Below the pieces are notes generated by a model that saw only the letters and a list, made by a program, of their open reading frames with translations, was not told the DNA's origin and did no database searches. 64,000 nucleotides of DNA from Toxonevra muliebris (Eukaryota; Arthropoda; Insecta; Diptera; Pallopteridae). The translations under genes and the position numbers were made by a program. Within the stretch, counting starts at the first letter, position 1; every line of letters starts with the position of its first letter. This document shows, one piece after another, positions 10,942 to 21,720 of the stretch. The stretch is from assembly GCA_963691655.1 (NCBI GenBank), contig OY829329.1, positions 7,516,708 through 7,580,707 on the forward strand, given 5' to 3'.

Positions 10942-13900
10942 ATGGCTACTTCACAACGATCTTTTGCACAAAAGTTGTCCAGGTGAGTACGAAAATATCC
11001 CAAAAAAATTTGTTCATTTGGGTGTTGTCTCTTTATATATACATACATATTTGTGAAATATTTTAATTTTTAATTGTAAGGCAAAATGCTTCGGATGTAC
11101 GGAAAAATATTATCAACTGCCATATGCAAACAAAAACAACTGATGCGAGTTCCATTTGCTCTTCTACGGTAATTTTGTAGCCACCATAAACTATTGTTTA
11201 ATTTATTACAATTATACATATATATTATTTCAGCTTTCCTTAACCGAACCAGTGGAACCGTTGGATTATGAAGAATTTCTCTCCCAACACATTAACATTC
11301 TTAATCGGGATCCTTTGAGACCTATTTTGGATTTTCCACCCTCTGATGTTTCCGTGAAGGCAATAGCACGAAAAATACGAACCACTGAACACGTAGTGCC
11401 GAAGGAAGATATGTGAGTTAATTATGTATCAATGTTTATTACACTGGAGATAAAAAGAATAAGCATGTTTCCTATTTTGAAATGTTAATAGTTTATGAAA
11501 ACTAAATACATAGATTTTGATATTCACTAATTATATTATTCTTTTCAGTACTGAACTCCCACAACATGTTCAGGAGTGCATAAATTGTTATACACGTCCT
11601 TGGAAATTGGTGGAATATTCACAGCGTCATTATTCAAGTTCTTGCTGTGTACGCGAGCGTATTGATCGAGGAACAATCAGTCCTACGGCTTATCAACAAG
11701 AGTTTGAAATTGATAAAAACTTTACATCTTTCGATGAAGCTTCAATAGACAAAAGTGATAGTTGCACTCCAAGCTCTAGACAGTCAATAGCCAGTCTTTC
11801 TTCAGTTAGTTCTTGCACAGAAACACTGACTCCACGTGGTTCATGGGCAAGCTTCGATTTGCGAAGATCAGTTAATGATCCGCTTATACCAAATCTACTG
11901 GATGACCTACCACCTGAACAAATTGATCAGTCGAATGAGTCTCGTCGTCTAGATGATCGCCAAGAAGCTTTGTTTTCACTCTATCCCGAAGTAGAGCCAG
12001 AAGATTTTATTGAGCGCCGTCTACCGGCTGATATTCCTCTGGAGCATTTCGGTCATCGTATATTGGTGAAATGTCTGCAATTACGTTTAGAACTCGAAGT
12101 GGAGCCTATTTTCGCATCGATGGCCTTATACGATGCCAAAGAACGTAAAAAAATATCTGAAAACTTTTATTTCGATATGAATTCAGATACACTTAAAGGC
12201 ATGCTCAGCACACACGTTAGTTTTGCCGATATAAGCACACAAAGCCATACTGGTATATTTGAGATTACATATCCAAGCAATGATTTGTTTTTGGTAATAC
12301 GATTGGAAAAAGTACTGCAAGGTGATATTAAAGATTCAGTGGAACCTTACATAAAAGATGATAAAGATAAATATCGTGAAAAAGCTAAAGCAAATGCTTC
12401 CGATTTTTGTGAACGTTTGGGCAAATATCGTATGCCCTTCGCTTGGACCGCCATTTATTTAACGAACGTTTTCAATGGAGACAATTTCGATGGTAAAGAT
12501 AAAGATAAGGATAATAATGGTGGAGTAGAAAAGGAATGCGGCTCTTTAGGATCTGCAGCAAGCTCTAATAGTTTGGGTATGCACATAATATGTGATTTTG
12601 CTTTCATTCTCATTACATTATACTCCTTTCCAGATCGCAAGTCTTCAACAAGCAGTTTTGATCAATTGCGCAGGAAAGCAAATGATATGAGCGGTACATT
12701 AACACGGCGTGGTTCCTTAGAACGTAAAGAAAAACGTCGTTCATGGTCGCCGGATGATTTCGCACATGTAATTGAAACCTTTAGGCCAATTACCATTACT
12801 GTTTCAAGTTTTTTCAAGCAAGTAAGTGCCACTAGTAACACTAGTCAACACGAAATTTGCATCAGGAATAGCAGACATTATTTCTAAATAATTTTATGGC
12901 GTTGATCTCAATGTCGTATTCAGTTTTTTTGGTATCACGTAATCTTTTTGAAACTGAGCACGGCATCAAATTAGCGTTCATTACATAGAAATTATGTCTA
13001 AGGCCCCTGAAACCAAACAAAAGTTGCAAATTGTTGAAGATGTGTAATTTAAAATATTCGAACTTTTTATTAAATGATCAATTTATGTAGGAAACGGATA
13101 AAATGAAGGATGAGGATCTTTATAAGTTCCTTCCGGAACTAAAACGCCCTGGCGCTGTTATGAAAAAATACAAATGCATACCAGGTTCCATTAAATTGGA
13201 AATATCACCGTGTTCAGAGGATGTGAAAAATGCACTTACTCCAGAGTTAGCTAAAATCGATCCATATCTAGGTAATAAAATTGATTTCGTATTAAGACAG
13301 AATTTGAACACATCTTCTTAACTCAGATGACAACTCTCGTCCAATCAAAGAGATATTGGAATTTCCGCCAACTTCTATTTATACTCCACACTACATGTAT
13401 CGTAATTTACTCTTTGTGTCACCGAAGGAATTAAATTTTTCATCACGCGCTGGTTCTGCACGTAATATTGCCGTACGAGTACAATTAATGAGCGGCGAAA
13501 CGCAAGCAGATGCTATCACAGCTATCTTTGGCAAATCATCATCTCCTGAGTATGCTTCAGAGGCATATACAGCAGTTAATTACCACAATAAATGTCCAAC
13601 ATTTTATGACGAAATTAAAATTGCCCTTCCAGCAAGCATTAAACAAAATCATCATTTATTTTTTACACTTTATCATGTTTCGTGTCATCAGAAGAAACCA
13701 CATGAATTGCAACAATCCGTGGAGATGCCTGTTGGATATACATGGTTACCGTTATTAGAAAATGGTAAATTGAATGTTGGTGAATTTAATTTGCCAGTTA
13801 TGGTAGAAACACCACCAGAGAATTATTCTTTTATACCACCAAATGTACATTTACCGGGTACAAAATGGTTAGACAATCATCGTCCGGTATTCACGATTAC

Positions 13901-16900
13901 AGTAGATGCTGTGACTTCTGTACACACTCTGGATTCAAATTTAGATAGGTAAATTAAAAGGCTTACAACTATGATAGAAATATTTTTTCTCTCTAACACC
14001 ATAAACACAAATATTTTCAGATTCTTTTTGACATGCGATTATTTAAATACACGAAAAATACCACCACACATTGGTGAAGGAAATATTGAAAACGAAATGA
14101 AAAAATGCCTTTTGGAAATTGCTAATGCTGAGCGTGAATCTCTAGTTAAAAATTTGCATTTGATTTTAGATAAATTGATTGAGTTGATAGTAACCACATA
14201 TAAAATTGGCGGGAAATCATTATCGCTGGGATCAACGGTTTTTGAAGTTTTTTGCATGGTTTCAGCGAATCTGGCTGTAAGTATGAACAGTAGAGGATCC
14301 AGAGAGGGGTGGGGGTTTGAATTTGACTCGTTTTTTGGCCGAAATTTTTATTTTTCAGTGTTATTTTATTTTTGGGTCTCGGTCAGAATTTTGGTATAAG
14401 TTTTAATCTGAATTTTGGTTAAATTTTTTTGTTCTGTTTTTATAGCACAAAATATTTTTATTTAATTTTAATTTAGACAATCAACCAAATCCTAGATCCG
14501 CCACTGAAAGCTGTATATAAAAATATATATTGTATATATACAGTAGAATAACTGAGTTTTTATTAAATTACAGATACTATCCGATGATATAATTATGGAT
14601 CAATATGGACGCCAAAGCTTACTTTCCACTTATGTGCAATTTCAAAGCAAAATACCACATCTATTCTCTTATAAAAGAAGAATAACAAGCAGTCGTCCTA
14701 ATGCTGAAGAGATGGTTTCTGATACTTACAGTTTGTATGATAATGTTTCAACTGGGCGTAGTTTGGATAGGAAAGGTAAGAGCTGTATAATGTTTGAAAG
14801 AAATGAAACCTGAAGGTTTTGCATCTTCATGGTGTACAAATACAAGAACAAAATAATTTTAGGTGACGAAATTGTCCCATAGTAGTATAAGAGCTAAAAC
14901 AAAAAAGGTCTTAATTATTTCTTTTTTTTTTTTTTGTTGCAGATTTTGCTACGGACATATTACCAACATTTGGCAGCCGAGACAATCAAATACGCCTGCT
15001 ACATGAGGAACTTGCATTACATTGGGTTGTAGCCAGCGGCAAAGCTGCTGAGTTGGCCATGAACAACTCGTGGTTTCTCTTTGAATTAATTATAAAATCA
15101 ATGATTGAACATTTGGATCATACGCACACATTGAATGCGCCGCGCAAACAACGTTTTCCACATCAATTCACTGATGATATTTCAACGCTAGTTCATTTAG
15201 TTACAACCAAAATTGTGGGGTATCATAATAATGAATCCAAATTGGCGCAATCATTGAATGCGAGTTTGAGCTTTTTCATATTCGATTTATTCAGTATAAT
15301 GGATCGCGGTTTCGTTTTTGGTTTAATTAGGACTTATTACAAGGTGTTGATATCAAAAAATGCTTCGATTCCTGATTTAATGAATTATAAAATTGATTTT
15401 CTGCGAATAGTTTGCAGTCATGAACATTTCGTTGCATTAAATTTACCATTTGGAACATCCTATATGACCATTTCAGCTCCATGTAGTCCAACGCCAAGCA
15501 CTGCATCCAACAATAGCCAAACGTCATATGTGAGTCCTGAAAAAGAAATACAGTAATCTCCGCTTAATTGTTTCTAATTTGAAATAGAAATGTAAAATTT
15601 TTAGCACAATTAAATGAGAAACGCAATTAAGCGGAGATTTATCTATAAAGTTTGGTATTAAATGAGTTTAATTTAAGGGTTCCACTGAGAGAGCTTTGCA
15701 TGCAGATTTGAATGAAGATTTTCGTAAACAGCATTTTCTAGTAGGTTTGGTCTTGAGCGATGTAGCAACAGTCTTGGAATCTTCGTAAGTTCTTGCTGAT
15801 CACTATCAATTTCCATTCTTAACGTTACATTATCTTTTTTTCTGAAAAGGAATCTCCAATTGCATGGTAAAGCTATCCGTTGCATTCGTAATCTTATGAC
15901 CTCGCATGATCTGGACCCACGTTATAGCGAAGCAGAAGCTCGTGCTCGTGTTGCATCACTTTATCTACCATTACTTGGCATTGTAATGGATTCCATACCA
16001 CAACTACACCAATATCACGCAGATGATCGTCTGCAAAGTTTTGGTTTACTCGAGGACTATCAGGGACCACACCAGACAATTGCAACGACAACTATAAGTC
16101 CCGAGGTAGCTTATGCTATTTCAGGTAGCCGTTCGTACTCATATATGCCCGACCAAGTGAAAAATAAATCACCATTGAGCAGTGAAAATACGCGACACTT
16201 GCTAGCTTGTGTCATTTGGATTATGAAGAATCTCGAACGTAATATATTGTATCGTTGGTTACTCGGTCTTAGTCCACATCGTGTGCATCAAATACTGCAA
16301 ATATTAAATCTGTGCATACCTTGCTTTGAATACAAGGGTCAGAAGCGTTTGCCTGTTCTCAAACGTAATACGCAAAGCTTTCGAAAACCAGGCGACCTTA
16401 AGGAAAAACTTGAAGAGTGTATACGTGGAACAAATTCGGCGAGATATGATTTGATTAATCGACGCAAGGATCGTAACTCAACAGAAAAATTCCGTTGGCG
16501 AAAAGATCAAATGCCATACCGTTCGAAAGGTTACGAGACCAGTGTCAAAGTGGATCTAGAGCATGAATTAAACCATTATATTGAAGGATCTCTAGCCACT
16601 GAAATATCTTTAGTTATTTTAGATGCCTTGGAAATTGTAGTGCAAGTAGCTACAAACTCAGAAATACATCATAATCTTCTGGGCACTGTGCTGAAGGTTT
16701 TATTGCATGCGCTGTCGCGTAATCAAAGCACATTGGCATTGAAAAATCTTTTCGGCTCTCAACGTGCCTTGATTTTCAAGTTCCCAAATTTACTTTTCGA
16801 CGAGGAGACAGATATATGCGCTGATTTGTGTCTATTGCTTCTGAAACATTGCGGTTCTCAATTGCCTGGTATACGTTCTCAAGCAGCAGCTTCATTATAT

Positions 16901-18931
16901 TTACTAATGCGTCAAAACTTTGAAATTGGAAATGTAAGTAATTTAATTTATGAATGATCAAGTAGGTTTTGGGGTCACAACTGAACATTTGCTCACATAT
17001 ACTTTTATTTTGTGTTGTACTTTATTCATTCCACAGAACTTTGCTCGTGTAAAAATGCAAGTAACAATGTCGCTTAGTTCACTTGTTGGGACCAGCTCTT
17101 CTTTCAGTGAACAATCATTGCGACGAGCATTAAAAACTGTGCTTGTCTATGCTGAATCAGATACGGATTTATCGGATACCTCCTTTCCCGAACAAGTGCA
17201 AGATTTACTTTTTAATTTGCACATGATACTTTCTGATACAGTCAAAATGAAAGAATACCAAGAAGATCCAGAAATGTTGCTCGACCTTATGCATCGGATT
17301 GCTAAAGGCTATCAAAATAATCCAGATTTACGTTTAACTTGGCTCGAAAACATGGCTAAAAAACATCGCGAACGTGCAAATCACACTGAGGCCGCGATGT
17401 GTTATGTGCACTCAGCAGCTTTGGTTGCAGAGTATTTGAGCATGTTAGAGTCACAGCAACATTTGCCGGTGGGAGCTGTTAGTTTCCAACGTATGTCGCC
17501 AAATGCACTCATGGAATCGGCAGTGTCCGACGATGTGCTCAGTCCAGGTGAGGATGGCATTTGTCTTGGTAATCATTTTACTGAGAGTGGATTAAAGGTT
17601 CTGCTTGAAGAGGCAGCAAACTCATATCAAATTGCTGGCATGTATGAAGCTATGAATGAAGTTTACAAAATTCTCATACCAATTTGTGAAGCCAACCGTG
17701 ACTTCCATAAGCTAGGAAAAATACATGGGAAACTGCAAGAAGCGTTCAATCGCATTGCTCAGTTGCAAGGTAAGCGTGTATTTGGCACGTATTTCCGTGT
17801 ATGTTTTTATGGAGCGAAATTCGGGGACTTGGATCAACAGGAATTTATCTATAAGGAGCCTACTTTAACAAAATTACCAGAGATTTTCAGTCGATTGCAG
17901 GTGAGTGTTTTATCGGGTAAATTAATATTTTAATAGTAGAAATCCAGGGTATTTTCCAGCTATTTATTTATATTTTATTATACCATATCGCTTACTGCAG
18001 TATTAAAAATTATTTAATTTTTATAGAATTTTTATGCTGACCGCTTTGGCCCCGATTCTGTGCACATAATTAAGGACTCGAATTCTGTTGATTTAAACTT
18101 ACTAGATTCTGAAAAAGCTTATATACAAATCACTTATGTCGAGCCATTTTTTGAAACTTATGAGTTACGTCATCGCGAAACGTATTTCGAGAGAAATTTC
18201 AATATTAGTGAGTAATTTTTAAAATGTTTGGCTCTTATGTAGTTTCAAATCCTGCATATATTCCGTTTCAGAACGCTTTATATTTGCTACACCATTCACA
18301 AAATCGGGAAAAGCTCATGGTGATCTTCATGAGCAATGCAAACGTAAAACTATATTAACGGTAGAGAGTCATTTCCCATATGTTAAAACACGAATTCAAG
18401 TTATCGCTCGACAGCAAATTATACTCGAACCAATCGAAGTCGCTATTGAAGATATACAAAAGAAAACGCTAGAATTGACGGCGGCTACCAATCAGGAACC
18501 AGCAGATCCCAAAATATTGCAAATGGTATTGCAGGGCTGCATTGGCACCACTGTAAATCAGGGTCCAATGGAAATGGCTACTGTATTTCTATCGAATCTA
18601 TCTGATGGCATCACAATACCCACAAAGCATCAAAATAAATTGCGTTTATGTTTTAAAGAATTTTCTAAACGATGTGCAGACGCTTTGAAAAAGAATCGAA
18701 ATCTAATATTATCAGATCAAAAGGATTATCAGCGGGAGTTGGAGCGCAATAACGAACGGTTTATAGAGCGTCTTACTCCATTAATTACAATGACACCTAT
18801 CCAAGCGCAGGGAGTAGTTAAGTAAGACTAATTTTTCACATATATATATTTTATTTGGTTTGAGTTTTTGCATTTTTCTTTTTTGCAGAGCAAATGCTTA
18901 TAGCAACAAAAGTACTCCATTGAAATGGTAA
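10942..18931 (+). CDS. Zir: DOCK-C family Rho-GTPase exchange factor (Zizimin-related, DOCK6/7/8-like)
   Basis: Guanine-nucleotide exchange factor for Rac/Cdc42-type GTPases; Drosophila Zir acts in blood cells (family knowledge). Sixteen coding exons: 10942-10982, 11081-11168, 11234-11412, 11549-12576, 12634-12821, 13091-13271, 13327-13948, 14021-14276, 14574-14775, 14943-15529, 15678-15784, 15850-16933, 17037-17900, 18027-18207, 18272-18821, 18889-18931. They sum to 6201 nt, 2066 residues, close to vertebrate DOCK7. The start [13 protein letters not shown] resembles the DOCK7 N-terminus. PRGSW, IPLEHFG and [12 protein letters not shown] are typical DOCK-C N-terminal blocks. The DHR1/C2 domain (YRNLLFV to PVGYTWLP) lies near residues 575-720. 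The catalytic DHR2 domain fills about 1590-2030 and keeps the VNQGP nucleotide-sensor loop (Val about 1964). There is no PH domain, as expected for DOCK-C. Intron 4 is only 57 bp and open in frame. Introns 8 and 10 contain small transposon-like repeats. The gene appears intact. Confidence 0.93.
14288..14506. mobile_element. hAT-like MITE candidate in DOCK intron 8
   Basis: The left end reads CAGTAGAGGATCCAGAG and the right end is the reverse complement of CAGTGGCGGATCTAGG, giving imperfect terminal inverted repeats around a T-rich core of about 190 bp. CAGTGGCG-type tips are common in hAT-derived miniature elements. The 8-mers outside the ends do not match, so a target duplication is not supported and the boundaries are tentative. 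Confidence 0.5.
15551..15640. mobile_element. Pogo/Tc1-like palindromic repeat filling DOCK intron 10
   Basis: AATCTCCGCTTAATTG followed by TTTCT (from 15555) is matched in reverse complement by AGAAACGCAATTAAGCGGAGATT (ending about 15639). The left end is preceded by TACAGT. CAGT..CGCTTAA termini next to TA recall the pogo family of Tc1/mariner elements. The repeat takes up most of the 148-bp intron. Assignment to pogo is inference from the termini only. Confidence 0.5.
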
Positions 18932-19731
18932 TTTTTACGACGCAATAGAGATGCAATAGTATTAATAATAAATATGCTCCGAACTCTTCTTTTACATGTC
19001 TGTCACATTGGATATTTAAATTATTCTTTCCATTACAGCGTCTCGGATTATTTTAAGTAATCGTTTTTTAATAAAAGTTCAATTTTTATATTAATTAGGA
19101 TTACAGCATTAATATGCAACAATGGCAAAATATAAGTATTATCACTGGCATATAATCGATCAATTCAGCACAGCACACTTCATTTCATACAATTAAAAAT
19201 TCACCGAAATTTGTATTTATGCATTTTATTTATAAATATTTACGCAAGAATATAACTTATAGCTGGAAAACGTCCATAAATATGTAAACTACGTCTAAGT
19301 ATTATGTGATGTGGAGGAAGACGAGCCACGAAACTACTCGGTTGTTGACCAACAACCGTTCACCCCAGCAAAGTATATGGTTCCAATGTAGGTGTCTATA
19401 CAAGTCTTGTTGAAACAATGTCTCATAGTCTTTTAATAAAAATTTGCATTACGGTTCGTAAAAAACTCAGTTCACAAAAATAAATTGCATAACGAGTCCT
19501 TTCTACTCTTTTTGTGGTCAACATTGAAAATTGGGCAAACAAACAAGAAAATGAATGCCATAAATGTATAATTTCAAATTTATTTTCCTACCAATTTGTG
19601 GATTAATTTCAACCTTAAGAAATTTAGTCTATCATTTCTTTCCAGCGTTCAAATGTGCAAATGATTAAAAGCATTTTAAAATATATCCTTAATAAAAATA
19701 TTTATTTTTAAACCTAAATCAGTACAGATAA
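18932..19731. other. Convergent intergenic spacer (DOCK / RPAC1 3' ends)
   Basis: No coding sequence seen. An AATAAA at 18967-18972 lies 36 bp after the DOCK stop and is the likely plus-strand polyadenylation signal. On the minus strand an AATAAA (plus-strand TTTATT at 19701-19706) lies 26 bp beyond the RPAC1 stop. The rest is AT-rich with no recognised repeat. Confidence 0.6.
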
Positions 19732-20788
19732 CTATGCTTCATCAATTTCATTTAAAAACTTGCGGCATTTTTCTTTTAACACTTTCACTGCTTCAATGAA
19801 AATAACATCCGGTTTAAGAGCTCCCACCGATTCCACACTAAATATATAATGATCGAGTACTCTTGATATGGTCACAGCATCAGCTAACTGTGGGTAGCGA
19901 TAAACATTACGACTGCAAGTATCATAACGTGCATCCTTAACATAAGCACAATCATTTTCATTAATGCCGATTACACCGGGTGAGAAGCATTTTTGCAATA
20001 AAAATGCTTCCTTTCCAGACACCGTACGATTTAAATGAATTTCAGGAAGTAATCTATAGAAAGCCGTGGCTACTGGTGAAAATTTTGCATGGTCTTTACC
20101 GATTCCCTTAACTGCAAGAAGCCGCAAATCTAACTCATGCCCGGGACGCATTTGGCTAATTAATATGTCATCGTGAATACATCCAACATCTGATTCCGTA
20201 TATAAATGAGACTGCTTCCCTTTGGGTAACCATTTTATTTGATTCGAGTTAACTTTATGATTTTTGTAGATGTTATCAAAGTTTGACGAATCTTTGACAT
20301 CTTTTCGACGGGTGCACTTCACTTTCAACTCAAATTCTAAGGTATCGTGTTCTGTGCCTTGTTCTCCTCCTTCTTCACTCCTATATTCAAAACGGCGTGG
20401 ATCTGCGCGTAGAGGAATGAGCCCCAAACGATGTGCTAATACTTCATCTTGTATTATCGAGGTGTTGTTATAAATATAAACCTTTTCGATTGCCATGCTG
20501 GGTACTTCGCTTAGCATTAAACGACGAAAAGCATTTGCAATTGCTGGGTGCACTCCAATTATATCGAATTCCAGTTCGTTTCCTTCGTATCTAAAATATA
20601 ACATTTAAAATATTATAACAATTTAAATTAAAACTATAGAATAGTATTTACTTCACCACAACGATTTGAAACTTTCTTTTAAATGTGGTCATATTAAATG
20701 TTTCGTCTGCTAATCCATAATCGCAAGGATCTAGCTTTACTTTGTGCTCGCTCATGTATAACTTGGGGCGATCCTTTTCCATCGACAT
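19732..20788 (-). CDS. Polr1C: RNA polymerase I and III subunit RPAC1 (POLR1C/AC40)
   Basis: Alpha-like assembly subunit shared by RNA polymerases I and III; it pairs with RPAC2 (AC19) to nucleate the enzymes that make rRNA and tRNA/5S RNA. Two coding exons, 20788-20652 and 20590-19732 (996 nt, 331 residues; human about 346). The RNA polymerase D/alpha motif is clear: [20 protein letters not shown], followed by VYIYNNTS and [14 protein letters not shown]. Downstream, [16 protein letters not shown] and [12 protein letters not shown] are hallmarks of RPAC1. I chose the ATG at 20788 because it gives a usual N-terminal length. The frame stays open to another ATG at 20971, which would add 61 residues that look like translated leader. 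A likely AATAAA lies just past the stop. It is head to head with the ATRIP gene. Confidence 0.95.
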
Positions 20789-21720
20789 TCTTCCTATTTT
20801 TTTATAGCTATCTTGGTTTTGAATTGAATTCTTTACTTCAAAAATGTTTTCCACCGAAACGTGGTTAATGAATGGTTGTATTGTGATATGTTGTAAGGTT
20901 GCCAGATCTGTTTCAAAATGCACTAAATTGCATAAAATAACACAATTGCGGCAGCGTATGAAATGGAACATAATTGATAGCGAGAAGGGGCTGATTATGG
21001 AGAAATAGAAAAAGTTTTTCGGGTTACACTTTTAAAGAAATTTTTTACATTTCTCTTTTCACATTTTCAATTCTGTTTCTTCATTACATTCTCTGCTTGT
21101 CGCGCGTTTTTTTTTTAAGGAGAACACGGAAAAACTTACAAAATGAGAATGGCATAGGCAATTGGTTATTAATTATTTATATGTAAATATATTTATTTTA
21201 AAACACGCACAAGTTATATGCAAAATTGCATGCATAAATTATATACAAAGTGAAAACCAATGTCAAAGTAAAAGGGCGTATACAACTCTTCGAATTCTGT
21301 TTCACATTTTAGTCAGAACACTTAACAGCGTGTGGAAAAACTCAGGGTGTTTGTCACCAATATACCGACCATAGCGCAATCAACAGTATGATAGTCTGTT
21401 TTCCTCAGATAAAAGCACACATAGCACCATTACGACAAGCCAAACTGCTTTGTTGTTGCAAGCACATAAAAATTTCAAAAAAATTAAAAAGGACACAAAA
21501 ATGTCGTTGGTATCACCCTGTTAAATTCTCTTTAATACCAACTACTGCCAAATAGGAAATATCCATTATAAAATTATTCCCTGTGGCAACAATGTTGAAT
21601 TAAAATTTTTAAAAGTAAATGTTTTTGTTGCCGGCAAATATCAGTAATTTTGTTTACATGCCATTTTAGACTGCTCGGTATCATTCCGTTTACATTTATT
21701 AATTTGTGATCACTGTTAAA
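20789..21720. other. Head-to-head intergenic region, shared promoter candidate
   Basis: This 0.93-kb spacer separates the start codons of RPAC1 (minus) and the ATRIP gene (plus), so both promoters must lie here unless one has a distant leader exon. It is AT-rich, with no repeat I recognise and no convincing reading frame. The part up to 20971 is open in the RPAC1 frame and is probably its 5' leader. Confidence 0.55.

Noticed and set aside
20652..20971. Extended RPAC1 N-terminus starting at 20971
   Set aside because: The added 61 residues have no similarity to RPAC1 N-termini as I know them, and the ATG at 20788 gives normal length; kept only as an alternative.
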